Below are positions 9,185 through 17,748 of a DNA stretch of 64,000 nucleotides, in pieces; the stretch's first letter is position 1, and each line of letters opens with the position of its first letter. The translations under genes and the position numbers were made by a program. The DNA is from Chryseobacterium bernardetii. GTDB lineage: Bacteria > Bacteroidota > Bacteroidia > Flavobacteriales > Weeksellaceae. The notes under the pieces are model-generated. The model was given only the letters and a program-made list of their open reading frames with translations. It made no database searches and had not been told where the DNA came from. The stretch is from positions 3,081,501 to 3,145,500 of the forward strand of contig NZ_CP033932.1 in NCBI RefSeq assembly GCF_003815975.1, in the 5' to 3' direction.

Positions 9185-10252
9185 TTAAGGAAATCTGTAA
9201 ACGATAGCATTGATGTTCATTCCGGCACCTACCGAAGTCATTACAATGTTACCTTTTTCTTTAAACGATTGACCTTCCATTTTTCCTTTAATTATTAAAT
9301 CATACATAGTTGGAATGGTTGCAACAGATGTATTTCCAAGGTCCTGGATTGTCATAGGAGAAATAGCATGATCATATTCTTTCACATCATAAAGTCTGTG
9401 AAGTCTTTCAATCATAGCATAGTCCATTTTAGCGTTAGCCTGGTGGATAAGAATTTTGTCGATGTCTTCAATAGAAAGTCCTGCATCAGTAATCGTATCT
9501 TTGATCGCTACAGGAACATTTTTAAGAGCGTATTCGTAGATTTTTCTTCCTAGCATTCTTACATAAAGACGTTTCTGATCTATTTCTTTGTTGATAGAAG
9601 GTTGGTTTTCAAGATAATTTAACTCAGGTCCGTTGTCGCAGATTGTATTATGGGCAATAATTCCTACATTTTCTTCATCTGTTGCTTTTACTACTACAGC
9701 TCCGGCACCATCGGCAAAGATCATCCTGTTTCTGTCGTGCGGATCAGTTACGCGGCTTAATGTTTCAGCCCCAATAACAAGAATAGTTTTAGCAACTTTA
9801 GCTTTAATCAGGTTGTCTGCTAAAATCATACCTTCTACCCATCCCGGGCAACCGAAGATCATGTCATAGGTTACACATTTTCTGTTTTTAATTCCCAGCT
9901 TATTTTTTACTCTCGCTGCCATTGTAGGCATAAAGTCTGCATATCCGTTCTCAGTAACTTCCCCGAAATTGCTTGCGTAAATAATATAATCCAGTTCTTC
10001 GCCGTCTACTTTTGCATCTTCAAGGGCAATTTTTGCGGCTTCATAACCGATCTGTGAATTGGAAAGATGATCCTCAATAAACCTCCTGTTTTCGATTTCT
10101 GTAATTTCTACAAACTTCGCAATGGTCTCTTCCACAGGCTTTTCAATCTTTACTCCGTCTTCAGTATAAAACTCGGAATTCATGAAGTAATCTCTACCAA
10201 TAACTCTGTTCGGAATATAACATCCAGAGCCAATAATGATCGTATTCGGCAT
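9185..10252 (-). CDS. 3-oxoacyl-ACP synthase III-like (KAS III/FabH family)
   Basis: 355-residue thiolase-fold condensing enzyme. The KAS III catalytic triad is visible: Cys135 in FGCPGWVEG, His270 in IHQANAKM and Asn307 in LGNTSVATIP; the C-terminal GAGMNINAIVYRF closes the fold. KAS III enzymes condense an acyl-CoA primer with malonyl-ACP to begin fatty acid synthesis, but this protein differs from canonical FabH in carrying a longer N-terminal region (residues 20-60, YFMNSEFYTEDG...) of the kind found in a separate Bacteroidota clade. It may use a different primer or serve another lipid or polyketide pathway. It stands alone, divergent from the 10354 gene, with a consensus -7 on the minus strand. 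Confidence 0.85.
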   Translation of the reverse strand: MPNTIIIGSGCYIPNRVIGRDYFMNSEFYTEDGVKIEKPVEETIAKFVEITEIENRRFIEDHLSNSQIGYEAAKIALEDAKVDGEELDYIIYASNFGEVTENGYADFMPTMAARVKNKLGIKNRKCVTYDMIFGCPGWVEGMILADNLIKAKVAKTILVIGAETLSRVTDPHDRNRMIFADGAGAVVVKATDEENVGIIAHNTICDNGPELNYLENQPSINKEIDQKRLYVRMLGRKIYEYALKNVPVAIKDTITDAGLSIEDIDKILIHQANAKMDYAMIERLHRLYDVKEYDHAISPMTIQDLGNTSVATIPTMYDLIIKGKMEGQSFKEKGNIVMTSVGAGMNINAIVYRFP

Positions 10253-10278
10253 TCGTTTATATGATTTTTTTAAAGATG

Positions 10279-10286
10279 CAAAGTTA
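10279..10286 (-). promoter_or_regulatory. -7 element for the KAS III-like gene
   Basis: TAACTTTG on the minus strand, 26 bp before ATG 10252, in the divergent intergenic region. Confidence 0.6.
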
Positions 10287-10323
10287 ATAATTAATATTAA
10301 TAACGGAGAATTAAAAATATTAT

Positions 10324-10331
10324 TAAATTTG
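10324..10331 (+). promoter_or_regulatory. -7 element for the hypothetical-ubiE-porT operon
   Basis: TAAATTTG ends 22 nt before ATG 10354; divergent from the element at 10279-10286. Confidence 0.6.
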
Positions 10332-10353
10332 CAAAAATTGTACTTTACAATCT

Positions 10354-10923
10354 ATGAAAAACAACCCATCCTTAAAAGGCTTACTTATTGCAGGTGTGGC
10401 GTTTATCGTTGCCTTTGGGATCTACTTCCTTTTTTTAGCCAAGAAGAATTATTATGTTGTAGATAATCCTACCCCTAACACGTATTACTTTAAAATCAAT
10501 AACGGTTCTGAAGGAATTATATCGGCGGGGCAGTATGTGCATGTGGATTTGAATAAAGGGAAAAACTCTATTCAGGTTTTCGATCAGAATAAAAAAATGC
10601 TTTATGATTCAGCATTTGAAGTAAACAAACTTCGTGGTCTGCTTAATATTGCGCATCAGGATTACTACGTGAATGACCAGTACTACGGGTATAACCTTAA
10701 AAAAGATTCGTTATTGACGGCTCTTGATAAAACCGTTATTGACGGAAAGGATTACTACGGAGGAGCAAAGCGTTTCAATAAGCTTTACACAGAAGATTTT
10801 TACTACAATGTAGATGAAGACTATGACAAAGTGATCAAAAATGTCCAGAAAGTGGAATCGAGATCAAAAATCTTCAGAAAGCAGGATTACCTAAATTATT
10901 ATAAAGAATATTACAAGTTTTAA
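10354..10923 (+). CDS. Membrane-anchored hypothetical protein
   Basis: 189 residues with one N-terminal transmembrane segment (about 8-28) and a soluble part that should face the periplasm. The soluble part begins with a beta-rich section (residues 30-85, with YYFKINNGSEG and VHVDLNKGKNSIQVFD) and continues in a strikingly Tyr/Lys/Asp-rich tail. No family was recognised. It is the first gene of an apparent operon with ubiE (3-nt gap) and porT, which ties it to membrane or envelope functions, although this is only an inference from position. Confidence 0.75.
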   Translation: MKNNPSLKGLLIAGVAFIVAFGIYFLFLAKKNYYVVDNPTPNTYYFKINNGSEGIISAGQYVHVDLNKGKNSIQVFDQNKKMLYDSAFEVNKLRGLLNIAHQDYYVNDQYYGYNLKKDSLLTALDKTVIDGKDYYGGAKRFNKLYTEDFYYNVDEDYDKVIKNVQKVESRSKIFRKQDYLNYYKEYYKF

Positions 10924-10926
10924 GTT

Positions 10927-11658
10927 TTGACAAAAGATATCACTAAAGTTACTCCCTACAATTCTGAGGCTACCAAGAAAAGCCAGGTAGAGGATATGTT
11001 CGACAATATTGCGCCGAAGTATGACCTTTTGAACCATGTTTTATCCATGAAAATTGATGTTTTATGGAGAAATAAACTGGTAAAATGGATGAAAAATGAT
11101 AATCCGCAGGAAGTGCTGGATGTGGCTACAGGAACGGGAGATCTGGCAATTACGATTGAAAAAGGAACCGGTTCAAAAGTAGTTGGTTTAGATTTATCAC
11201 AACAAATGCTCAATGTTGGCGTTATTAAAATAAAAAAACTTAAATTAGACGGCAAAATTTCCATGCAAAAAGGTGATGCAGAAAATTTACCTTTCGAGGA
11301 CAATAGATTTGATGCTGTTTCCGTTGCATTTGGAGTAAGGAATTTTGAGAACCTTACCAAAGGTTTGGCAGAGTTAAGAAGAGTAGTTAAAGATAACAAG
11401 AGTGTTTATATACTGGAGTTTTCAAAGGTTGAGGGTTTCATGGGACCATTGTATATGTTTTATTTCAGAAACATATTACCTGCAATAGGCAGGCTGGTTT
11501 CCAAAGATAATAGGGCGTATACATACCTTCCGGATTCTGTAAATGCTTTTCCTTTTGGGGAGAAGATGAAGCAAATTCTTTTAGATACGGGATTTAAGAA
11601 AGTTGAATATAAAAAACTAAGTTTAGGTATAGCCACAATTTATAAAGCAACAAAGTAA
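10927..11658 (+). CDS. ubiE: Demethylmenaquinone methyltransferase (UbiE/MenG)
   Basis: Last step of menaquinone synthesis: SAM-dependent C-methylation of demethylmenaquinone, the respiratory quinone of Bacteroidota. The 243-residue protein has the SAM motif LDVATGTGDLA (64-74), the acidic loop GLDLSQQML, and the UbiE signature GDAENLPFEDNRFDAVSVAFGVRNF. The start is a TTG at 10927, three bases after the previous stop; the next in-frame ATG lies within the conserved YDLLN-preceding region and would remove residues conserved in the family. It is followed after 3 bp by porT, an arrangement common in flavobacteria. Confidence 0.93.
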   Translation: MTKDITKVTPYNSEATKKSQVEDMFDNIAPKYDLLNHVLSMKIDVLWRNKLVKWMKNDNPQEVLDVATGTGDLAITIEKGTGSKVVGLDLSQQMLNVGVIKIKKLKLDGKISMQKGDAENLPFEDNRFDAVSVAFGVRNFENLTKGLAELRRVVKDNKSVYILEFSKVEGFMGPLYMFYFRNILPAIGRLVSKDNRAYTYLPDSVNAFPFGEKMKQILLDTGFKKVEYKKLSLGIATIYKATK

Positions 11659-11661
11659 CCT

Positions 11662-12447
11662 ATGAATAAATTTCTATTAAAAGCACTGGTTTTAACCTCA
11701 GTAAATGTTGCCGTTTTTGCAAACGCGCAGTTTAGAACCCGAAACAGAATGGATAAGTTGGAAGATTTCGACGAACAGAAATTCAGTTGGGGTTTTTATT
11801 TGAACGGGAATAAACTGGACTACCGAATCGTATTGCATCCAACCTATGGGATGAAAGATAATCAGAATCTTGTGACCAGCACTAAAGAAAGTTACAGCTT
11901 CGGTGCAGGGCTTATTGCCAAATGGAGACTGAATGATTATCTGGATGTAAGAGTAGAGCCGGGGTTACAGTTTGCACAAAGACAGCTGACTTTTGATACT
12001 CAATCCAATGATGCGTATGCAGGCGGATCTGTAACTAATCCTCCTTTTACGCCGATCCCTTTACAGGAAAAAGATAAAGTAAGGGATATTAAATCCACAT
12101 TGGTTGACATTCCGGTACTTTTGGAGCTTCATGGAAGAAGATGGTATAACTCAAGACCATACGTTGCTGCCGGGGTAAACTACGTAGTGAACCTACAGTC
12201 TAACTCCAGTTCTACAGATGACAATATGCAGCAGATTTTCAGAACTACTACCCACAATTTCGCGTGGTCTGCAGAAATGGGAATCCAGTTTTATTTCAAT
12301 AAATTTAAACTGACTCCTGCCATCAGAGGTACATTCTTCATGAATAATGAGAAAGTGGCAGATAATGCTACTACACCTCCTTATTGGGCTTCTGCAATTT
12401 CTACATTACAGACCAGAGCTGTAATGTTCGTACTGAAATTCGAATAA
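11662..12447 (+). CDS. porT: PorT-like outer membrane protein of type IX secretion
   Basis: 261 residues: signal peptide (about 1-22, ending NAQ) and an outer-membrane beta-barrel with alternating strands such as YSFGAGLIAKWRLNDYLDVRVEPGLQF and a final strand AVMFVLKFE. The segment FDEQKFSWGFYLNGNKLDYRI is typical of PorT/SprT proteins, which are needed for the Bacteroidota-specific type IX secretion system and so for export of surface enzymes and gliding adhesins. The position directly after ubiE supports the call, as this pairing is common in flavobacteria. A generic OmpA-like barrel of the PorT superfamily is the alternative. Confidence 0.82.
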   Translation: MNKFLLKALVLTSVNVAVFANAQFRTRNRMDKLEDFDEQKFSWGFYLNGNKLDYRIVLHPTYGMKDNQNLVTSTKESYSFGAGLIAKWRLNDYLDVRVEPGLQFAQRQLTFDTQSNDAYAGGSVTNPPFTPIPLQEKDKVRDIKSTLVDIPVLLELHGRRWYNSRPYVAAGVNYVVNLQSNSSSTDDNMQQIFRTTTHNFAWSAEMGIQFYFNKFKLTPAIRGTFFMNNEKVADNATTPPYWASAISTLQTRAVMFVLKFE

Positions 12448-12472
12448 GAAATTATTATACTAAAAATACTCA

Positions 12473-12498
12473 GGAGATGCTTTTGCGTCTCCTTTTTT
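12473..12498 (+). terminator. Intrinsic terminator of the ubiE-porT operon
   Basis: GGAGATGC / GCGTCTCC stem with a TTTT loop and a six-T tract at 12493-12498. Confidence 0.85.
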
Positions 12499-12529
12499 GT
12501 TGGCAGATCAAAATATAGGACTATTTATT

Positions 12530-12559
12530 TTTGTTAGTGTTAATATTTTTTTATTTTTG
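12530..12559 (+). promoter_or_regulatory. Consensus promoter for the coiled-coil/zapA pair
   Basis: -33 TTTG at 12530-12533, 18-nt spacer, -7 TATTTTTG at 12552-12559. The ATG at 12587 lies 27 nt downstream. Confidence 0.7.
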
Positions 12560-12586
12560 CTACAAGTTAGAATATACAAACCTGAA

Positions 12587-12889
12587 ATGCTTCAAGATTT
12601 AGAAAACAATTTTTCAGAATTAGAGAGAAAAATTTTGGCTCTGCAAAAGAATTATAAAAATCTTACTGAAAAGTTATCAGAATTGACTAGTGAGCATGAA
12701 GAGCTGAAGGTGAAATATGATGAGGAAAGAAGAAGAAATCAGGTATTAGCAGAAGAGCAAAAAAATATAAAACTTTATTCAGCAATATCAGGAAATCCTG
12801 AACACAATAGGTTAATGAAAAACCACATCAACAGATTAGTGAAAGAAATTGATTTCTGTATTGCTCAGCTTCAAAACAGTGGATTATAA
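12587..12889 (+). CDS. Small coiled-coil protein upstream of ZapA (ZapB-like)
   Basis: 100 residues, almost entirely heptad coiled coil (about 1-65; rich in Leu, Glu, Lys), then a short globular end with KNHINRLVKEIDFCIAQL. Such proteins are regularly encoded immediately upstream of zapA in Bacteroidota, and the reading frames overlap by one base here, so translation is coupled. A role in Z-ring or division-site organisation, similar to ZapB, is inferred from position and structure and not from sequence identity. The frame stays open upstream to a TTG at 12497, but that codon lies in the terminator of porT and upstream of the promoter, so ATG 12587 is the start. Confidence 0.8.
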   Translation: MLQDLENNFSELERKILALQKNYKNLTEKLSELTSEHEELKVKYDEERRRNQVLAEEQKNIKLYSAISGNPEHNRLMKNHINRLVKEIDFCIAQLQNSGL

Positions 12890-13176
12890 TGGAGGTAAGG
12901 AGAATAACCATCAACATTGCAGGAAGAGTGTATCCGCTGAACGTACCGGCAGCAGAAGAAGAAACGTTGCGTAAGGTAGGGAAGCAGATCGAGAATATGA
13001 TTAAAGATTTTGAACAGAACTTCGATGTAAGAGATAAACAGGATGCTTTGGCAATGTGTGCCCTTAAACTGGGAACCAATGCAGAAGTTGTTTCTCTTAA
13101 CTACGAGAAAAATATTAATTCTACCAACGAAAGATTACAACAGATCAATCAATCGTTGAATGAAATCGGGAAATAG
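12889..13176 (+). CDS. zapA: Cell division protein ZapA
   Basis: 95-residue FtsZ-binding protein that cross-links FtsZ filaments in the Z ring. It has the ZapA layout: N-terminal beta hairpin beginning RRITINIAGRVYPLNVPAAEEETLRKVGKQI, then a long dimerisation helix with QDALAMCALKLGTNAEVV. Its ATG shares one base with the stop of the coiled-coil gene before it. The 6S RNA follows directly, as ssrS follows zapA in many other bacteria. Confidence 0.92.
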   Translation: MEVRRITINIAGRVYPLNVPAAEEETLRKVGKQIENMIKDFEQNFDVRDKQDALAMCALKLGTNAEVVSLNYEKNINSTNERLQQINQSLNEIGK

Positions 13177-13189
13177 ATTTTTTTTCCTG

Positions 13190-13362
13190 AACAAGCTGCC
13201 TACAATAATTCTAACACATTAAAGGTAAACTCAACGCTAAACAATTACCGAACAAATGTCCTCTGAATGGCGTGCCGGTCTTCCGGATTACAGACAGTGG
13301 AAATCAGTTCAAATCGTGTTGATTAGGAGTTTACTCTCAATCTCTGGATTATTGTAGGCTAT
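13190..13362 (+). ncRNA. ssrS: 6S RNA (SsrS; 6S-Flavo type)
   Basis: The zapA-rny gap folds into one long hairpin. A perfect 12-bp closing stem pairs GCCTACAATAAT (13198-13209) with ATTATTGTAGGC (13348-13359). Further in, GTAAACTC pairs with GAGTTTAC and CAAC with GTTG, leaving an open central region around an inner arm with GGCGTGCCGGTC. This is the shape of 6S RNA, which mimics an open promoter and binds RNA polymerase holoenzyme. The position immediately after zapA is the classic ssrS location; a flavobacterial version (6S-Flavo) is known. The strand is inferred from zapA and a TAGATTTT -7-like element at 13174. Exact ends are estimated from the closing stem. Confidence 0.8.
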
Positions 13363-13407
13363 TTTATTTTAAAAGGATATGAATACAATTAAAACTCAAT
13401 ATACATT

Positions 13408-14973
13408 ATGATAGAACTTATAGTCGGTGTTGTTTGTTTGGTAATCGGAGCGGCCGTGGGAATGTTTTTCTCCAGGAGTTCTCTGAATACTAAGGCAAAA
13501 TTTATTATAGATGATGCAAAGAAAAACGCCGAAAATCTTATAGAAAAAGCCAACGTACAGGCTGAATCCATAAAGAAGGAAAAGAACCTGCAGGCTAAAG
13601 AAAAGTTCCTTGAACTGAAATCACAGCATGATGCTGACATCCAGTCCCGCGAAAAGAAAATGCAGGAGATTGAAAAAAGAACTAAAGACAAGGAGCATAA
13701 GCTTAATGATGAGCTTAGCAAGATTGGAAAACTTGAAAAAGATTTAGACAGACAGATTGCTGATTATTCTAAGAAAAATGAAATTTTGGAGAAGAAGCAG
13801 CACGAATTGGATACTGCTACAGCTAAAAAAGTTGAAATTCTTGAAAAGATATCAAACTATACCGCTGAAGAAGCTAAAGCAGAATTGGTAGAAACCATGA
13901 AAGCAGAAGCTAAAACCAGAGCTCAGGCACACGTTCAGAGCATTATGGAGGAAGCTCAGATGAATGCTAAGAATGAAGCGAGAAAGATTGTTATCCAAAC
14001 CATTCAGAGAATCGGTACAGAACAGGCTATCGAAAATTCCGTATCAGTATTCAACATTGAATCTGATGAAGTAAAAGGTAGAATCATCGGTAGAGAAGGT
14101 AGAAATATCCGTGCTTTAGAAGCCGTAACAGGAGTTGAGATCATCGTTGATGATACCCCTGAAGCCATCCTGCTTTCATGCTTTGATCCGGTAAGAAGAG
14201 AGATCGCAAGATTATCACTTCACAGATTGGTTACCGATGGTAGAATTCACCCGGCAAGAATCGAAGAAGTTGTAGAAAAAACAAGAAAACAAATTGAAGA
14301 GGAAATTATTGAAGTAGGAAAGAGAACGATTATTGATTTAGGAATCCACGGATTACACCCTGAGTTAATCAAGATCGTTGGTAGAATGAAATACCGTTCT
14401 TCTTACGGACAGAACCTGTTACAGCACTCAAGAGAAGTAGCTAACATTGCTGCAACTATGGCTGCAGAATTAGGATTAAACGTTAAGCTAGCGAAGAGAG
14501 CGGGTCTTTTACACGATATCGGTAAAGTTCCTGAGCAGGAATCAGAATTACCTCACGCGCTATTAGGAATGCAGTGGGCTGAGAAATACGGTGAAAACCC
14601 TGAAGTGGTAAACGCTATTGGTGCTCACCACGACGAAATTGAAATGAAGTCTCTGTTGTCTCCAATCATTCAGGTAGCCGATGCTATCTCAGGTGCAAGA
14701 CCAGGTGCAAGAAGACAGGTATTGGAATCTTATATCCAGAGACTGAAAGATCTTGAATCTGCAGCATTAAGCTTCGATGGAGTATCCAGCGCCTATGCAA
14801 TCCAGGCAGGTAGAGAGCTGAGAGTAATGGTAGAAAGTGGAAAAGTGAACGATGAAGTAGCTTCTCAACTGTCTTACGATATCTCTGAAAAGATCCAGAA
14901 TGAGCTTACTTACCCTGGACAGGTGAAAGTAACCGTAATCAGAGAAACAAGAGCAGTGAACATTGCAAGATAA
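13408..14973 (+). CDS. rny: Ribonuclease Y
   Basis: Membrane-tethered endoribonuclease that starts mRNA decay. The 521 residues contain an N-terminal transmembrane helix (about 3-22), a long coiled coil (25-195), a KH domain with the GREG loop at 228-231, and an HD domain with His369-Asp370 in LLHDIGK and a further HHDEIE motif. The length and C-terminal [18 protein letters not shown] match the family. It is monocistronic, with the 6S RNA upstream and a terminator downstream. Confidence 0.95.
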   Translation: MIELIVGVVCLVIGAAVGMFFSRSSLNTKAKFIIDDAKKNAENLIEKANVQAESIKKEKNLQAKEKFLELKSQHDADIQSREKKMQEIEKRTKDKEHKLNDELSKIGKLEKDLDRQIADYSKKNEILEKKQHELDTATAKKVEILEKISNYTAEEAKAELVETMKAEAKTRAQAHVQSIMEEAQMNAKNEARKIVIQTIQRIGTEQAIENSVSVFNIESDEVKGRIIGREGRNIRALEAVTGVEIIVDDTPEAILLSCFDPVRREIARLSLHRLVTDGRIHPARIEEVVEKTRKQIEEEIIEVGKRTIIDLGIHGLHPELIKIVGRMKYRSSYGQNLLQHSREVANIAATMAAELGLNVKLAKRAGLLHDIGKVPEQESELPHALLGMQWAEKYGENPEVVNAIGAHHDEIEMKSLLSPIIQVADAISGARPGARRQVLESYIQRLKDLESAALSFDGVSSAYAIQAGRELRVMVESGKVNDEVASQLSYDISEKIQNELTYPGQVKVTVIRETRAVNIAR

Positions 14974-14995
14974 TAATCACAGCAAGATATTTTAT

Positions 14996-15026
14996 AAAAA
15001 CCTTTCAAGAAATTGAAAGGTTTTTT
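14996..15026 (+). terminator. Intrinsic terminator of rny
   Basis: CCTTTCAA / TTGAAAGG stem followed by six T. Confidence 0.85.
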
Positions 15027-15046
15027 ATTTTTATCAAAACTTAACA

Positions 15047-16288
15047 ATGCAAGAACTATCTCTGTCTTCAAAACTGAAGTACATTTTCTCTATTCCTGTT
15101 ATTATCTCGGCGCTAGGCTACTTTGTAGACATTTATGACCTTCTTCTTTTTGGGATTGTAAGGATTCCCAGTTTAAAAGCACTAGGGCTTAACCCGGATG
15201 CTGACGGAACCTTTATTTTGAACTGCCAGATGGTAGGGCTTCTTCTTGGCGGAGTATTCTGGGGCATTTTCGGAGATAAGAAAGGAAGACTTTCCGTACT
15301 CTTTGGTTCTATTCTTGTATATTCTCTGGCGAATATCGCCTGTGGATTTTTACCCTATTTCCCAAAAGGACATTTAGTATACCAGTATGCTGCTTTAAGG
15401 TTTGTAGCGGGTGTTGGCCTCGCCGGAGAGCTTGGAGCCGGAATTACACTGGTTTCTGAGAGTCTGCCGAAGAATCTGAGAGCAATTGGTACCTCTGTGG
15501 TTGCCGGTTTTGGATTAATGGGGGCTGTTGTTGCTCAGTTAACAGTAGAATTAGCGGGAGGATGGAATATTTCCTATATCATTGGTGGAATAATGGGAAT
15601 TCTGTTATTACTCTTGAGAATAAGTGTCTCAGAATCCGGGATCTATAAAAATCTTGAGCATAAAAACGTTTCCAAAGGGAATTTTCTTTCCTTTTTCACC
15701 AATAAGGACAGGCTGATCCGTTATCTGAAATGCATTGCAGTAGGATTGCCTACCTGGTATTGTATAGGGATTCTTGCAGTTTTAGCCAACCAATTTGCTC
15801 CTGAATTCGGAATTAAAGATATCAGCCCCGGAAAAGCAATTATGTGGGCTTATGTAGGCATTTCTGCAGGAGACCTCATGAGTGGTTTTATCTCCCATGC
15901 TTTGAAATCGCGTAAAATGGCCATTTTCTACATGCTGCTTTTCACCTTGGCTGGGGTAGGAATTATGCTGTTTGGAAATACCAATACCGAGACAAAATAT
16001 TACTTGTTCTGCATATGGCTGGGCTTCGGTACAGGGTATTGGGCGATGTTTGTAACCCTTGCGGCAGAGCAGTTCGGAACCAATATCAGAAATACGGCAA
16101 CCACAACTGTTCCGAATATGGTACGGGGATTAGTACCTGTAATGATTCTTGCTTTTGATTGTCTTAAAGGTAGTTTTTCAGTAATCGAAAGTGCTGCTAT
16201 TGTAGGAGTAGTTGTATTTGGATTAGCGTTTTATTCTTCACTAACGATTGCAGAGACGCATAATAAAGACCTTGAATTTACAGAGTGA
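15047..16288 (+). CDS. MFS transporter (metabolite:H+ symporter type)
   Basis: 413 residues and about twelve transmembrane helices. Major-facilitator signatures are present: the helix 2-3 loop GIFGDKKGRLSVLFG, the helix 4-5 region AALRFVAGVGLAGELGAGITLVSE, and the opening GYFVDIYDLLLFGI with two acidic residues in helix 1, which is typical of the metabolite:proton symporter family (organic acids, osmolytes, sugars acids). The substrate cannot be assigned. It starts 21 bp after the rny terminator; no consensus promoter was seen. Confidence 0.85.
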   Translation: MQELSLSSKLKYIFSIPVIISALGYFVDIYDLLLFGIVRIPSLKALGLNPDADGTFILNCQMVGLLLGGVFWGIFGDKKGRLSVLFGSILVYSLANIACGFLPYFPKGHLVYQYAALRFVAGVGLAGELGAGITLVSESLPKNLRAIGTSVVAGFGLMGAVVAQLTVELAGGWNISYIIGGIMGILLLLLRISVSESGIYKNLEHKNVSKGNFLSFFTNKDRLIRYLKCIAVGLPTWYCIGILAVLANQFAPEFGIKDISPGKAIMWAYVGISAGDLMSGFISHALKSRKMAIFYMLLFTLAGVGIMLFGNTNTETKYYLFCIWLGFGTGYWAMFVTLAAEQFGTNIRNTATTTVPNMVRGLVPVMILAFDCLKGSFSVIESAAIVGVVVFGLAFYSSLTIAETHNKDLEFTE

Positions 16289-16386
16289 TTTAAAGCTGTT
16301 TAAAAAACTAAAATAGGTTTGTCTTGTTTTGTGGTATCATAATTATATTTAAATCAATAAATTATTGAAATTTGAATATAATTTTG

Positions 16387-16416
16387 TTGCAGATAATTAA
16401 TATTTGTTTAACTTTG
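16387..16416 (+). promoter_or_regulatory. Consensus promoter for the small Cys-rich peptide
   Basis: -33-like TTG at 16387-16389, 19-nt spacer, -7 TAACTTTG at 16409-16416. ATG 16460 lies 43 nt downstream, leaving a real 5' leader. Confidence 0.65.
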
Positions 16417-16459
16417 GGAGGTAACTAAAACTATATTGTTTAATCCAAAAACAAATCAC

Positions 16460-16642
16460 ATGAACATTATTAAAAATGCTAAAAAGCTAAAAAAACAGGA
16501 TCTTAAAAGTATTACAGGAGGAATAAGCGGTAAACCAGATCTGTCTCTTTGCGGATGCAGCTGCTCAGGAGCTGTTACGGGTCCGGATTATTGCTCCATA
16601 TATATGGGTTGCCCACAGGTTTATAACTGTGGACAGGTATAG
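16460..16642 (+). CDS. Bacteriocin-like peptide with double-glycine leader
   Basis: 60-residue peptide. The N-terminal part (residues 1-21, Lys-rich, ending LKSITGG) is a double-glycine leader of the kind removed by C39-peptidase ABC exporters. The remaining 39-residue core has five cysteines, including a CGCSC cluster, plus Gly, Ser and Pro. Small proteins of this layout are common in Chryseobacterium and are called bacteriocin-like, but no modification enzyme, immunity gene or C39 exporter is encoded nearby. The start was set at the ATG; an upstream TTG at 16436 would break the leader length. Own promoter and terminator are present. Antimicrobial function is unproven. Confidence 0.75.
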   Translation: MNIIKNAKKLKKQDLKSITGGISGKPDLSLCGCSCSGAVTGPDYCSIYMGCPQVYNCGQV

Positions 16643-16683
16643 AAGTTATTGAATTATGAAATAAACATTTCCACATTTAATAG

Positions 16684-16720
16684 GCAGCACCCTACTGGTT
16701 TCAGAAGGGTGCTGCTGCTT
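16684..16720. terminator. Terminator between convergent genes
   Basis: Perfect 10-bp stem GCAGCACCCT / AGGGTGCTGC with a 12-nt loop; a T run follows on the plus strand, just before the stop of the YeiH-like gene. Confidence 0.75.
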
Positions 16721-17656
16721 TTAGTGAATAATATAAAGTAAACTTCCGATACTGATAGTTACCCAAAGCAATACAGCGGTAAACAGCGGCTTAAAACCTA
16801 TCGTTTTTAAAGTCTGGATGGAAAGGGTGGATCCAATAAAGAATAAAGTCAGATTAAGCCCTGATTTGGCAAAAGAGGTGATAGCTGTGCTGAACTGATT
16901 CATGAAAGGAAAGTAAGTGTTCAGCAGAATGGCCAGAATGAAGTAACCAATAAACCATGGAATTTTAATTTTTGAATCCTTACTTTTAAAAATGAACATG
17001 GTAATCAGGGAAACAGGAATAATCCACAACGCACGGGCTAATTTAACCGTGGTTGCGATTTTTAAAGCTTCATTGCCATATTTGCTGGCAGCTCCTACAA
17101 CAGAGCTTGTATCATGAATCCCGACTGCACACCATAGCCCGAACTGTTCCTGGGTAAGATTCAAAAGATGTCCGATAGCGGGATAAACAAATAAAGCAAT
17201 CGAGTTTAAGGTGAAAACAATAGCTAGTGCCAAAGAGATCTGCTTTGTACTGGGTTTGATAATGGGTGAAACCGCTGCAATGGCACTTCCTCCGCAAATA
17301 GCTGTTCCGGCAGAAAGAAGATAAGATAAAGGCCTTTCAAGCTTAAAGATCTTTCCCAGAAAATATCCCAAAACCATTACACTGATGATGCTCACAACAG
17401 TTAGCATTAATCCCGTTTTTCCGGCATGCAGCGCTTCATCAAGTTTTAATCCGAAACCTAACCCAACAATAGAGACCTGCAACAGCAGATGAATATATTG
17501 ATGCAAATGTTTTTCAAATGGATTTCCCATAAAAACTGCCAGGACAAAACCTAAGGCCAGGGCAATGGGAGAAGAAATAAATGGAGTAAGGCACAACACT
17601 GCCAGTCCAATAAAAATTACCTTTCGTGTTCTTTCATTTTGAATGAAATATTTCAT
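16721..17656 (-). CDS. YeiH-type putative sulfate exporter (UPF0324/PSE family)
   Basis: 311 residues, about nine or ten transmembrane helices, with the family motif SAGTAICGGSAIAAVSPII and the later segment GIHDTSSVVGAASKYG. The family is called putative sulfate exporter because some members act in sulfonate degradation; direct evidence for this branch is thin. The start was placed at ATG 17656; an upstream TTG at 17683 gives a less convincing N-terminus. A LysR regulator is encoded 92 bp upstream in the same orientation, matching the yeiE/yeiH association known from enterobacteria, where the genes are divergent. Confidence 0.83.
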   Translation of the reverse strand: MKYFIQNERTRKVIFIGLAVLCLTPFISSPIALALGFVLAVFMGNPFEKHLHQYIHLLLQVSIVGLGFGLKLDEALHAGKTGLMLTVVSIISVMVLGYFLGKIFKLERPLSYLLSAGTAICGGSAIAAVSPIIKPSTKQISLALAIVFTLNSIALFVYPAIGHLLNLTQEQFGLWCAVGIHDTSSVVGAASKYGNEALKIATTVKLARALWIIPVSLITMFIFKSKDSKIKIPWFIGYFILAILLNTYFPFMNQFSTAITSFAKSGLNLTLFFIGSTLSIQTLKTIGFKPLFTAVLLWVTISIGSLLYIIH

Positions 17657-17748
17657 ATTGTGAACTTTTAAAATCGGAATCAAAATTCGACAATATGTTA
17701 TTACGAAGTAAATCGCATTTTGTTATGCTGGATAACTATAAGTTATAA

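Noticed and set aside
12497..12586. Transmembrane extension of the coiled-coil protein from TTG 12497
   Set aside because: The TTG is in the T tract of the porT terminator and upstream of the consensus promoter at 12530-12559.
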